A DNA stretch of 64,000 nt, from contig JAEUPJ010000097.1 of the NCBI GenBank assembly GCA_016790285.1, forward strand, positions 1 through 64,000, given 5' to 3'. Under the pieces are notes generated by a model. It was not told where the DNA came from, made no database searches, and saw only the letters and a program-made list of their open reading frames with translations. Position numbers and translations under genes: made by a program. Positions 49,421 to 57,933 of the stretch are shown here, in pieces (the stretch's first letter is position 1; every line of letters begins with the position of its first letter). The stretch comes from Roseateles sp. (GTDB lineage: Bacteria > Pseudomonadota > Gammaproteobacteria > Burkholderiales > Burkholderiaceae_C).

Positions 49421-50482
49421 TCAGCGTTGCAGCCAGCGTGCCGCGTCGATGACGTCCACACCCTGCATTTGCGCCAGCCAGGCGTCGAACCACGGCTTGT
49501 GCGAAGCCCCGACGATGGACAGCACACGCGCGCCCGGGGTGTCGCGGAAGGCTTCGCGGATGTTGGCCACCATGCGCAGGTTGCGTGTCTCCCAGCCTGC
49601 CACCCAGGCCTGCGTGTAGCCCTCGGGTGACTTGGCGCGAAGGGTCACGGCGATGTTGATGCTCGTCAGCGCCTGCAGGTAGGCCGGGTCATTGCTGTAG
49701 CGGTACAGCGGCATCAGGTCGTTGGACGCCTTCAAGACGCTGGTGCGCTGTTCGTGCACCCTCAGCTCACCGCGCCCTGCGGCCCAGGCGGCCGTCAGGG
49801 CCTTGCCGAAAGCGGCCTCGTCGGCGGGCCGGAGGTTGTCGCCGGTGTGGTTGTCCACAGCGTGGACGCGTACCAGCCCCAGGCGCGCGGCGAGCTGCGA
49901 ACCCAGCAGGTAGTTCTCGTTGCGGCGTGTGGCGATTTGTCGGAGCAGCTCCACGAGCGGGGCGTCCAGCCCGTCGCCAGGTTGGCGCTCGGCCGCGGGG
50001 AGCTGAAGCCATTGCGCGTAGGCCGACGCGCGGTCGTTGGCTGCAAGCATTGCCGCGGCAAGCTGCCGGCGCTGAGCCGGGGTTGGCGCGGCGGGCCAGG
50101 CCTGCAGCAGCCGGTGCACCTCGGCGATGGCCGTCGGCACGTCCAGGCCTGTCGACTTTTGCGCGACCTCGGTCGAGGGACAGTAGTCCGAGCTGTAGCG
50201 GCTGGGGTGGCGCTTCATCAGGTCGCACTCTTCACCCGACATCGCCTCGATGGTGATGACATCGGGCTTGAAGGCGGCCAGCCTATCCAGCACGCCCTGC
50301 AGGCTTGTGGGGTCGAAACCCTCCGGCAACTCGCTCAAGTGCACGGTGCCCAGCACCAGCACTTGTGAACGCGGGCCCGCCATGTCGCGGTCCAGGCCCT
50401 TGAAGCTCACCTGGGCCTGCGCACAGGTGGCCACCAGCGCGGCGCTGGCAAGCCACGCGCGGTGCATGCGGTTGACGCGCAT
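49421..50482 (-). CDS. Exported TraB/DUF5694-like protein
   Basis: 353 residues with a signal peptide (cleaving after AQA near residue 23; an internal ATG 15 bp later gives an equally good one). The segment QVLVLGTVHLSELPEGF followed by DVITIEAMSGEEC resembles the GxxH...E pattern of TraB/TiKI-like metalloproteins, as annotated in DUF5694; ARVLSIVGASHKPWFDAW near the C-terminus carries the second conserved GxxH. A protease-like or erythromycin-esterase-like fold has been suggested for such proteins, not proven. It converges on tRNA-His and lies downstream of a small membrane protein gene. Confidence 0.78.
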   Translation of the reverse strand: MRVNRMHRAWLASAALVATCAQAQVSFKGLDRDMAGPRSQVLVLGTVHLSELPEGFDPTSLQGVLDRLAAFKPDVITIEAMSGEECDLMKRHPSRYSSDYCPSTEVAQKSTGLDVPTAIAEVHRLLQAWPAAPTPAQRRQLAAAMLAANDRASAYAQWLQLPAAERQPGDGLDAPLVELLRQIATRRNENYLLGSQLAARLGLVRVHAVDNHTGDNLRPADEAAFGKALTAAWAAGRGELRVHEQRTSVLKASNDLMPLYRYSNDPAYLQALTSINIAVTLRAKSPEGYTQAWVAGWETRNLRMVANIREAFRDTPGARVLSIVGASHKPWFDAWLAQMQGVDVIDAARWLQR

Positions 50483-50495
50483 GGGGCCGCCCGGG

Positions 50496-50744
50496 TCAGA
50501 GCGCCGGCGAGGCGTCAGCCTGCGCCACCGTCACGCTTGCCGGCGCGCGGCGGTGCTCCACGACGACGCGCGGCAGCTTGGCGACGACGGCATCCGGCGC
50601 GCGCTGGCCCACGATCACGACGCGTTCCAGTCGCTCGACCTGACCCGTCGGTTGCGTGGCATGGTCGGCGAGGCCGACACCGATGGCGGCGGCTGCGGCG
50701 ACAGAGCCGAAGGCGATGGCAAAGGTCTGGGCAACGGCGTTCAT
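50496..50744 (-). CDS. Small membrane-anchored uncharacterised protein
   Basis: 82 residues: one hydrophobic N-terminal helix (TFAIAFGSVAAAAAIGVGLA) that could be a signal anchor, then VERLERVVIVGQRAP and LPRVVVEHRRA, a repeat-like pair of beta segments. A GGAG site precedes the ATG. Similar short proteins with a VVVxGRR-type motif are frequent in Burkholderiales, without assigned function. Confidence 0.6.
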   Translation of the reverse strand: MNAVAQTFAIAFGSVAAAAAIGVGLADHATQPTGQVERLERVVIVGQRAPDAVVAKLPRVVVEHRRAPASVTVAQADASPAL

Positions 50745-50818
50745 GGTGGGCTCCGAGGGGGTGTCCTGTGTGTCGGTGCTGCCAATGTCGTTGTGCGGCC
50801 CGCGCGCGGCGAGCGCTG

Positions 50819-50838
50819 CGCGACGGAATGCCGTCGCG
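50819..50838. repeat. 8 bp perfect hairpin downstream of the Lrp-type regulator
   Basis: CGCGACGG-AATG-CCGTCGCG in the 145 bp gap between the gene starting at 50744 and the regulator ending at 50890, all minus strand. No T-run follows on either strand. Otherwise I see nothing in this gap. Confidence 0.4.
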
Positions 50839-50889
50839 GCCGGACGAATTGCTGCTGGCCAGGACGAGTGGCGGCCCTGCCGGCGCAGT

Positions 50890-51357
50890 TCAGCTGACGT
50901 AGGTGAGCGGCAGCGCGGTCGTCAGCTTGAGCTCTTCCATCGCGAAGCTGGAGCTCACGTCATGCAGCTGAGTGCCGGCGATGAGGCGCTTGTAGACGCG
51001 GTCGTAGCCGGCGATGTCGGGCACCACGACGCGCAGCAGGTAGTCCACGTCGCCGCTCATGCGGTAGAACTCGACCACCTCCGGGATGGCCTGCACGGTG
51101 GCCTTGAAGGTGTCGAACCACTCCTGGCTGTGCTGGTTGGTGCGCACCGAGACGAACACGGTCACGCCGACGTTGACCTTCTGCGCATCGAGCAGCGCCA
51201 CCTGCCGCGTGATGACGCCGGCCTCCTTCAGGCGCTGGATGCGGCGCCAGCAGGGCGTGGTCGACAGGCCCACCTGGGCCGCGATATCGGCCACCTGTTG
51301 GGTGGCGTCCTGCTGCAGGATGTCGAGAATCCGCAAGCCGATGGAATCCAGTTTCAT
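50890..51357 (-). CDS. Lrp/AsnC family regulator, DecR-like
   Basis: 155 residues: an AsnC helix-turn-helix (DSIGLRILDILQQDATQQVA, VGLSTTPCWRRIQRLKEAGV) and a RAM ligand domain (GVTVFVSVRTNQHSQEWFDT, MSGDVDYLLRVVVPDIAGYD, DVSSSFAMEELKLTTALPL). By recollection it is strikingly close to E. coli DecR (YbaO), which senses cysteine and activates cysteine catabolism: TTPCW-R, HSxEW, F/Y-RM-G-YDYL-RV and SSFAME are shared. It is divergent from the cysteine desulfurase fusion gene with 120 bp between, where its operator should lie. A cysteine-responsive role is inferred from resemblance plus context. Confidence 0.87.
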   Translation of the reverse strand: MKLDSIGLRILDILQQDATQQVADIAAQVGLSTTPCWRRIQRLKEAGVITRQVALLDAQKVNVGVTVFVSVRTNQHSQEWFDTFKATVQAIPEVVEFYRMSGDVDYLLRVVVPDIAGYDRVYKRLIAGTQLHDVSSSFAMEELKLTTALPLTYVS

Positions 51358-51477
51358 GAACAGGATGGTATGAGAAATGGATTGCTCAGGGCGGCCCATT
51401 TGGAGGCGAACTGTGCAACGCAGTGCTGCGCTCCTGTGGGAACAATGCGGCGCATTCGCCCACCCGAGCTTGAGCCC

Positions 51478-53718
51478 ATGGAAATCTATCTCGACGCCAA
51501 TGCCACCACACCCGTGCTGCCCGCGGCCCGCGATGCCGCCCTGGCTGCGATGGCGGAGGACTTCGGCAACCCCAGCAGCATCCACAGCACGGGGCTCAAA
51601 GCCCGGGCGTTGATGGACGGCGTGCGCGCGCGTGCGCGGCGCGTGCTCGGGGCGGGGCAGGGCCGGTTGCTGTTCCTCAGCGGTGCCACGGAGGGCATCC
51701 AGACGGCTGTGCTGTCGGCGCTCAGCGCGCTGCGTGAGCTGCCCGTGCGGCCGGAGCTGCTGCTCTACGGCGCCACCGAGCACAAGGCCGTGCCCGAGGC
51801 CATCAAGCACTGGAATGCGCTGCTCGGGCTGAACCTGACGGTGATGGCCATCCCGGTGGGCCGCGACGGCCGCCACGACCTCGGCTGGCTCAAGGCGCAT
51901 GCGCCGCGTGCGGGCCTTGTCTGCACGATGGCCGCGAACAACGAGACCGGCGTCATCAGCGACCTCGACGGCATCTCGCAGGCGCTTGCGGGCAGCCCGG
52001 CGCGCTGGATGGTGGACGGCGTGCAGGCGCTGGGCAAGCTGCCGCTGCTGCTGGAGGAGCGGCGCATCGACTACGCCCCCTTCTCGGGCCACAAGCTCTA
52101 CGCGCCCAAGGGCATCGGGCTGCTCTACGTGCGCGATGGGGCGCCGTTCACGCCTCTGCTCGCCGGTGGCGGGCAGGAGGGCGCGCTGCGTTCCGGGACG
52201 GAGAACATGTCGGGCATCGCCGCGCTTGGCGCCGTGCTGGCGGCGCTGGAGGCCGGTGGCACATTCCGCGACGCCGCCACTCTGGATGCCTATCGCGACC
52301 GTCTCGCGGCAGCGCTGCAGCAGGCGTTCCCAGGGCTGCTCTTCAATGCGCCGCCCGAACTGTGCCTGCCCACCACCTTGAACTTCGCCGTGCCCGGCAT
52401 CAGCGCCAAGCTGCTGCTGGACCTGTTCGACGCCGCTGAGCTGCGCGTGAGCGGAGGCTCGGCCTGCAGCGCCGCCAAGGCACAGCCGAGTTATGTCCTG
52501 GAGGCCATGGGGCTGCCGACCTGGCAGACGGCCTCCAGCGTGCGCATGTCCTTCGGCCCCGTGGCCGACGACGCCTTCATCGACGAGGCCTGCGCCCGCA
52601 TCCGCGTGTGTGGCGAGTCGCTGCGCGATAGCTGCCTGGACCCGAGTGCGCCAGGCCAGGCGCTGCCGGCCGACGGCCTCACGCGCTTTGTCGTCGACGG
52701 GGCCTGCTGCTACCTGCTGGCGGATGCCGCCAGCCAGCGCGCCGTCGTCATCGACCCGCTGCCCGAGCTGACCGAGCGCCTGGCGCAGTGGCTGCGCTGC
52801 CAGCGGTACGCGCTGGCCGCGGTGCTGGACACGCACAGCCACGGAGACCATGCGTCCTCGGCTGCAGACCTCTGGGCCGCCGTACAGCAGGTGCCAGGTG
52901 ACGTCGACCCGCTGGGCTGGCCGCGCAGCGCCGACCGCCTCGCGATCGGCGCTTCGCACCTCACACGCTTGGCGATCCCCGGCCACACCCAGGACTCGAC
53001 CGCCTACCTCCTGCACGACGCCGGGCAACTGCGCCTGGCCTTCGTGGGCGACACCGTCATGCCAGGCGCGCTTGGGCGCAGCGATTTCGAGCAGAGTGCG
53101 CCGCTCCAGTACGCCGCCTCGCTGGCGCGCCTGCGCGAGGTCGTGGGCTTGCGCACGCTGCTGCTGCCCGGCCATGACTACGACGACCGTTTCGCCACGA
53201 CGCTGGCCGTGGAGTGCGACGCGCAGCCGCTCCTGGCCGACGTGCTCGCCGGGCGGCTGGATGCCGTGAGCTTCGCGGCGGCCAAGGCCGAGCTGGAGCG
53301 GGACCTGGGCCTGACGGCCTACCAGACCATCGCCTGCGGCGCGCGGGTGGATGCAGGCTGCGCGCTGGCGGGCAGCGAGATGGCGCTGGCCGACCTGCAG
53401 GCGCTCGCCGTTCAGCACCCGGGCCTGCTGCTCGTGGATGTGCGCGAGCCTTACGAACAGCGCCTGGGCCAGGCGCCTGAACTCGGCGCCCAGGTGCGCC
53501 GGCAGGCCGTGGCCCTGTCGGGTCTGCCTGACGCCCTGGTGCAGTGGCAGGCATTGCCCGCCGGCACGCCCATCGTCTTCTTCTGCCGCAGCGGCAACCG
53601 CAGCGCGCAGGCTGCCCGTGCGCTGCGTCGCCTGGGCCATGCCGAGGCCTGGAGCCTGCGCGGAGGGCTGGCCTTGTGGCCCCGTGCGACGGTGGCTGAT
53701 GCCGCCCTGGCGATCTGA
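51478..53718 (+). CDS. Cysteine desulfurase - persulfide-dioxygenase-like MBL - rhodanese fusion
   Basis: A 746-residue three-domain protein. Domain 1 (about 1-375) is a NifS/IscS-like class V aminotransferase: YLDANATTPVLPA, PLP Lys206 in SGHKLYAPKG, active-site Cys330 in SGGSACSAAKAQPSY. Domain 2 (about 390-610) is a metallo-beta-lactamase fold with THSHGDH (His453, His455, Asp457, His458), PGHT (His503), GDT (Asp525), GRSDFEQ and LPGHDY (His566), the pattern of ETHE1-type persulfide dioxygenases. Domain 3 (about 640-745) is a rhodanese with LVDVREPYEQR and loop Cys703 in FFCRSGNRS. A plausible flow is cysteine sulfur to persulfide, oxidation to sulfite, and sulfur transfer to thiosulfate. 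S. aureus CstB joins the last two domains; the added desulfurase is the unusual part. An in-frame ATG at 51445 is an alternative start. Confidence 0.9.
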   Translation: MEIYLDANATTPVLPAARDAALAAMAEDFGNPSSIHSTGLKARALMDGVRARARRVLGAGQGRLLFLSGATEGIQTAVLSALSALRELPVRPELLLYGATEHKAVPEAIKHWNALLGLNLTVMAIPVGRDGRHDLGWLKAHAPRAGLVCTMAANNETGVISDLDGISQALAGSPARWMVDGVQALGKLPLLLEERRIDYAPFSGHKLYAPKGIGLLYVRDGAPFTPLLAGGGQEGALRSGTENMSGIAALGAVLAALEAGGTFRDAATLDAYRDRLAAALQQAFPGLLFNAPPELCLPTTLNFAVPGISAKLLLDLFDAAELRVSGGSACSAAKAQPSYVLEAMGLPTWQTASSVRMSFGPVADDAFIDEACARIRVCGESLRDSCLDPSAPGQALPADGLTRFVVDGACCYLLADAASQRAVVIDPLPELTERLAQWLRCQRYALAAVLDTHSHGDHASSAADLWAAVQQVPGDVDPLGWPRSADRLAIGASHLTRLAIPGHTQDSTAYLLHDAGQLRLAFVGDTVMPGALGRSDFEQSAPLQYAASLARLREVVGLRTLLLPGHDYDDRFATTLAVECDAQPLLADVLAGRLDAVSFAAAKAELERDLGLTAYQTIACGARVDAGCALAGSEMALADLQALAVQHPGLLLVDVREPYEQRLGQAPELGAQVRRQAVALSGLPDALVQWQALPAGTPIVFFCRSGNRSAQAARALRRLGHAEAWSLRGGLALWPRATVADAALAI

Positions 53719-53886
53719 TCGAGCGAACAGCGCGTGGGAAGCGCGCCAGTTCGCGCGATGCAAACCCGCTTTGTGTCCGCCTCGACACAGAGCCGATAAG
53801 AAGGCTTGACGCACGGCTTCCAAGAATGGGTTCACCCGCCGCCAACCCGGCAGCGGGGCAGCAACCTTTCTTGAGAAGGAGTCGCC

Positions 53887-54612
53887 ATGAGCACGATCAG
53901 CGGCCTGGGCGGTGTGAACCGGGCCTGGGACACCAGCCAGAGCGGAGCATCCCGCAAGGCCGAGCACGAAGCGCGCATGTTCGCCAAGGTGGACAGCGAC
54001 GGCAGCGGCGGCGTGGACGCCACCGAACTCGCCGCCATGCTGGAGCACACCGGCCAGTCCGGCGACAGCGCCGAGCTGTTGAAGAAGATGGACAGCGACA
54101 GCGACGGCAGCCTGTCCAGCGACGAACTGCGCCAGGGCATGCGCGAACTGATGCCGCCGCCCGCCTCCACGCTGGACTTCGCGCAATCGCGCGGCGCCGC
54201 CAACGACGAGGACGACCCCTTCGCCGCGCTCGACGCCGATGGCGACGGCCAGCTCTCGCGGGCTGAGTACGAGGCCGGCCAGTCGCAGCAAACCCGGGGC
54301 CCGGGCGGCCCAGGCGGCCCAGGCGGCCCGCCCCCGGGCGCAGGTGGCCCGCCGCCGGTGCAGGGTGGCACCGGCACCACCGAGACGTCCTCCACCACCT
54401 ATGACCCGCTCGACGTCAACCAGGACGGCACGGTGTCGCAGATCGAGCGCCTTGCCGGCCAGCTGCAGGAGCTCGCCAAGGCGGGCTCGGGGGACGACGC
54501 GCAAGGCGTCAACGCGGACATCGCCGCGCTCGCCCAGAAGCTCTATGACCAGATCAGCAAGAACTGGCTCCAGCCCACGTCCGAGACGCAGGGCATCAGC
54601 ACGACGGCCTGA
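53887..54612 (+). CDS. EF-hand domain protein
   Basis: 241 residues with four EF-hand-type calcium loops: DSDGSGGVDATE (about residue 36), DSDSDGSLSSDE (about 69), DADGDGQLSRAE (about 118) and DVNQDGTVSQIE (about 177). Between the third and fourth is a Gly/Pro spacer (GPGGPGGPGGPPPGAGGPPP). No signal peptide is seen. The loops have the Asp/Asn/Ser residues needed for calcium, so calcium sensing or buffering is likely; the partner is unknown. AGAAGGAG precedes the ATG. Isolated, converging on the FAD oxidoreductase with stops adjacent. Confidence 0.88.
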   Translation: MSTISGLGGVNRAWDTSQSGASRKAEHEARMFAKVDSDGSGGVDATELAAMLEHTGQSGDSAELLKKMDSDSDGSLSSDELRQGMRELMPPPASTLDFAQSRGAANDEDDPFAALDADGDGQLSRAEYEAGQSQQTRGPGGPGGPGGPPPGAGGPPPVQGGTGTTETSSTTYDPLDVNQDGTVSQIERLAGQLQELAKAGSGDDAQGVNADIAALAQKLYDQISKNWLQPTSETQGISTTA

Positions 54613-55695
54613 TCAGAGGCTGGCGGCGAGGTCTTCGGCCAGGGCCAGCGCGGCCGTGAGGCCCGGTGACTCGATGCCGAACAGGTTGACGAGGCCGGGC
54701 TGGCCGCGGTCGATGACGAAGTCGGCCGCCGGCTCGCCCGGCCCGCTCAGCTTGGGGCGCACACCGCTGTAGGCGGGCTGCAGCGCGCCGGCGGGCAGGG
54801 CGGGCCAGTAGCTGCGCACCTCGGCCTCGAAGCGTGTGCCCAGCGCTGGGTCCACGGTGTAGTCCAGCGCGGCGGGGTCGGTGTCGGGCAGCCACTGCAC
54901 GTCCGGACCGAAGCGGGCCTGGCCGCCCAGGTCCAGCGTGAGGTGCACGCCCAGGCCGCCGTCCACCGGCAAGGGGTAGATCAACCGCTGGAAGGGCGCG
55001 CGGCCGGGCAGCGAGAAGTAGTGGCCGCGGGCAAGGCGCAGGGCCGGCGCCGGCGCGCCGAGCGCACGGGCCACCTGGCACGCGAACAGGCCGGCCGCAT
55101 TCACCACGTGGCGCGCGCCCAGGTCGAAGTCATCGCCGATGCGCAGCCGCCAGCCGTCGGCGAGCCGTTCGCCGCCCGTCACCGGGCTGGCCAGCGCGAG
55201 GCTCGCGCCGTGGCGCTCGGCGTCGCCCAGCAGCGAGGTCATCAGCCCGTGGCTGTCGACGATGCCGCTCGATGGCGAGAGCAGGGCGCCCGCGGCATGC
55301 AGGGCCGGCTCCAGGTGGTTCACCTCAGCCCGCTCCAGCAGGCGCAGGTCAGCCACGCCGTTGGCTGCACCGCTGGCGGCGAGTTGCGCCAGGCGGGGCA
55401 GGTCGGCCTCGCGCGTGGCCACCACGAGCTTGCCGCAGCGGCTGTGGGCGATGCCGCGCGCCGCGCAGTAGTCGTAGAGCAGCGCCTTGCCACGCACGCA
55501 AAGCCTCGCCTTGAGGCTGCCCGCAGGGTAGTACAGGCCCGCGTGGATCACTTCGCTGTTGCGCGAGGAGATGCCCGTGCCGAAGGCCGTTGCGCGCTCG
55601 ATCACGATGACTTCACGCCCGCGCTCGGCAAGCGCCCGCGCGACGGCAAGGCCCACGACCCCGGCACCGATGATGGCCACTTCGACTTGATCCAT
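54613..55695 (-). CDS. FAD-dependent oxidoreductase, L-2-hydroxyglutarate dehydrogenase-like
   Basis: 360 residues of the DAO family. The dinucleotide motif is [20 protein letters not shown]. The stretch [20 protein letters not shown] and the later [30 protein letters not shown] and [16 protein letters not shown] are typical of LhgO/L2HGDH, which oxidise L-2-hydroxyglutarate to 2-oxoglutarate and feed electrons to quinone. Substrate identity is by resemblance. Divergent from the Bcr/CflA transporter with about 150 bp between starts. Confidence 0.88.
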   Translation of the reverse strand: MDQVEVAIIGAGVVGLAVARALAERGREVIVIERATAFGTGISSRNSEVIHAGLYYPAGSLKARLCVRGKALLYDYCAARGIAHSRCGKLVVATREADLPRLAQLAASGAANGVADLRLLERAEVNHLEPALHAAGALLSPSSGIVDSHGLMTSLLGDAERHGASLALASPVTGGERLADGWRLRIGDDFDLGARHVVNAAGLFACQVARALGAPAPALRLARGHYFSLPGRAPFQRLIYPLPVDGGLGVHLTLDLGGQARFGPDVQWLPDTDPAALDYTVDPALGTRFEAEVRSYWPALPAGALQPAYSGVRPKLSGPGEPAADFVIDRGQPGLVNLFGIESPGLTAALALAEDLAASL

Positions 55696-55847
55696 GCTCG
55701 CGAGTTTGCCTCCTAGAATCTGCGCCGCGCCGTGAACCCATGCGGCGCCGTCCCGCCGAGGGGTGCTGCGACGGAGCGCGCCTCCGCCACGCTCGGTGTC
55801 GACGTCAGGTCAAGGGCGCCCTCTGTGAAGAAGAGGCCCTGCCGCGC

Positions 55848-57020
55848 ATGCCGTTTTCCCCTTCCATACGAACCATCCTGCCGCTCGCCTTCGTCACCGG
55901 CGTGAGCATGGCGGCCATGGATCTCTACCTGCCCGCCGTGCCTGCCTTGCAGGCCGGCATGGGCATCAGCGTGCCACTCGCCCAGGCGACGGTGGCGGTC
56001 TACCTCGCGGGCCTGGCCGCGGCCCAGCTGCTGTGGGGCGAACTGCTCAACCGGCTGGGGCCGCGGCGCTGCCTGGAAGTGGGCCTGGCACTGCTGGTGC
56101 TCACGAGCCTGGGCTGCGCGCTGGCGCCCAACATCGAGACCTTGCTCGTGCTGCGGCTGCTGCAGGGCGTCGCCGCAGCCGCGGCCACCGTGGTGGCGCC
56201 GAGTGTGGTGCGGGCGACGCTCGGCCAGGCCGACGTCGTGCGGGGCATCGCGGCCATCTCGATGATCGAATCCATCGTGCCGGCCGCAGGCCCGGTCATC
56301 GGGGCGCTGCTGCTGCGCGTGACCGACTGGCGCGGCACCTTCTGGGTGCTGGCCGCACTGGCGCTGCTGGTGCTGCCCTGGGTGGTCAAGATCGCGCCGC
56401 GTCGCCTGCCCGGCCTGGACATGGACCATGACGTCGGCTACCTCGGTGTGCTGCGCAACCGCCGCTTCCTGCGGCTCGCGGCGTCGCACGCGCTGTGCAT
56501 CGGCGCCTTGCTGACCTTCCTGGCCAGCGCGCCGCAGCTGCTGCAACACACGCTCGGCCTCGGGTCGAGCGCGTTCGCGATGCTGCAGGTCGTGGGCGTG
56601 AGCGCCTTCATGCTCGGGGCCTCGCAATCCGGGCGCTGGGCGGCGCGGCTGGGCCATGCACGCGTCGTGCGCCTGGGCAGCGGCCTGCAGCTGGGGGCCT
56701 GTGCGCTGGCGCTGGGCGGCGCTCTGGTCTGGGGGCAGCTGCCCTTCGTGGCCCTGGCGGCGTGGTGGTTCTGTTTCTGCGGGGCGTTGGCCATCCGCGG
56801 GCCTGCCACGTTCGGCGACGCCATCGACCTGCCGCCTGCGCAGATGGGGCGCGCCACGGCCCTGCTCATCCTGGCGCTGCTGGCAGCCGGTGCCATCGGC
56901 ACGCAGCTGGTCGCGCCCTTCATGGGCCATGCCGACAGCACGGCGCCGCTGTTCGCGAGCGTGGGCGTGCAGCTGCTGCTCAGTGCTGCGCTGGTGTGGC
57001 GCTACCCGGTCAAGGGGTGA
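55848..57020 (+). CDS. Bcr/CflA-type MFS drug efflux transporter
   Basis: A 390-residue 12-helix major facilitator. The start LPLAFVTGVSMAAMDLYLPA followed by VPALQ, the loop NRLGPRR, the RLLQGVAAAAATVVAPSVVR helix and DWRGTFWVLAAL are typical of the DHA1 Bcr/CflA group, which exports bicyclomycin, chloramphenicol or dipeptides. The ATG at 55848 gives the normal N-terminus. Its 3' end overlaps the convergent DUF3616 gene by 11 bp. Confidence 0.9.
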   Translation: MPFSPSIRTILPLAFVTGVSMAAMDLYLPAVPALQAGMGISVPLAQATVAVYLAGLAAAQLLWGELLNRLGPRRCLEVGLALLVLTSLGCALAPNIETLLVLRLLQGVAAAAATVVAPSVVRATLGQADVVRGIAAISMIESIVPAAGPVIGALLLRVTDWRGTFWVLAALALLVLPWVVKIAPRRLPGLDMDHDVGYLGVLRNRRFLRLAASHALCIGALLTFLASAPQLLQHTLGLGSSAFAMLQVVGVSAFMLGASQSGRWAARLGHARVVRLGSGLQLGACALALGGALVWGQLPFVALAAWWFCFCGALAIRGPATFGDAIDLPPAQMGRATALLILALLAAGAIGTQLVAPFMGHADSTAPLFASVGVQLLLSAALVWRYPVKG

Positions 57021-57933
57021 AGTCGAGCGAGCGAAAGCCGCGCTGGTGCTTGTCGGCGTCCTTGCAGGCCTTCTTGCCGAGGTCCACGCCGCCGTCGTCG
57101 CTGAGCAGCGTGGCCTGCCCCGCGGGCCAGGTGAAGAGCGCCTCCGGGCGCAGCGTGCCGAGCTCGAGGGGCACGCGCACGGCCTCGTCGCCAGTGCGGC
57201 CGCTCCAGCGGTAGAGGGCGAAGCTGCCGTCGTCGCCGGTGGGCCCCGCCACGATGAGGTAGCCGCTGCCAATGTGGGCCAGGTCCCGCACGCCTCGTCT
57301 GCCGAGGTCCAGCGACGCGGCGGCGCCAAAGCGCGCCGGGCCGCGGCCGGCGACGAGCTCGGCCGGGTTGAGCAAAGGCAGCAGCAGCGCGCGACCCTGG
57401 GGCACCGGGTTGCGCAGGCCGATCAGGAGGCTGCCGTCGGGCGCCGTGGCCAGGCCTTCGATGTTGAAGCCGCCGGGCGCCTCGGCGGCCAGTTGGGCCG
57501 CGTCGGCCAGCTTCCAGCGCGCCAGTGCGGGAGACGCCAGCAGGTCGTCCAGCAGCCTCGCGTACGGCGTGCCCACGGGCTCGACGGTGGCGCCCTTGAT
57601 GGCCGTGGCGAAGAAGCGATGCCGGTCCTCGCGCCGCTTGCCCGCGCTGTTGCGGGCGTGGGAGGCGATCCAGTAGATGCGCTCGCCCACGCGCGCGGCG
57701 CCTTCCAGGTCGGACTCCTTGTCCGCGCGCAGGAACTTGCCCAGCTCGACCTCGCGCACCGCTGCCGGCACGCCCCGCTTGTAGACGGTCAGCCGGTTGT
57801 GCTCGTCGTCCGCCACGATGAAGTGCTGCGCGTCCAGCGCGATGGCGGCGGACGCGTCGCACAGGCCCTCGTAGCGCGTCTGCGCCTGAGCCACCGCGGC
57901 CAGCAAGGCAAGGCCAGCCGCCATCATTCGCAT
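57010..57933 (-). CDS. Exported DUF3616 protein
   Basis: 307 residues with a signal peptide (MRMMAAGLALLAAVAQAQ) and a DUF3616 propeller-like domain: YEGLCDASAAIALDAQHFIV, DLEGAARVGERIYWIASHAR, GFNIEGLATAPDGSLLIGLR, PEALFTWPAG. Such proteins look like periplasmic beta-propellers of unknown ligand. Its start overlaps the stop of the aminopeptidase gene upstream, and its stop overlaps the end of the convergent transporter gene by 11 bp. Confidence 0.85.
   Translation of the reverse strand: MRMMAAGLALLAAVAQAQTRYEGLCDASAAIALDAQHFIVADDEHNRLTVYKRGVPAAVREVELGKFLRADKESDLEGAARVGERIYWIASHARNSAGKRREDRHRFFATAIKGATVEPVGTPYARLLDDLLASPALARWKLADAAQLAAEAPGGFNIEGLATAPDGSLLIGLRNPVPQGRALLLPLLNPAELVAGRGPARFGAAASLDLGRRGVRDLAHIGSGYLIVAGPTGDDGSFALYRWSGRTGDEAVRVPLELGTLRPEALFTWPAGQATLLSDDGGVDLGKKACKDADKHQRGFRSLDFTP

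Noticed and set aside
50656-51477. A much longer N-terminal extension of the desulfurase fusion, since the frame is open upstream.
   Set aside because: The upstream frame crosses the opposite-strand regulator gene, has no domain-like sequence, and the desulfurase homology begins at the usual place with MEIYLDANATT.
53792-53799. Sigma-28 (flagellar) -10 element GCCGATAA before the EF-hand gene.
   Set aside because: The -10 matches exactly but no TAAA-type -35 exists at the required distance, and there are no flagellar genes nearby.
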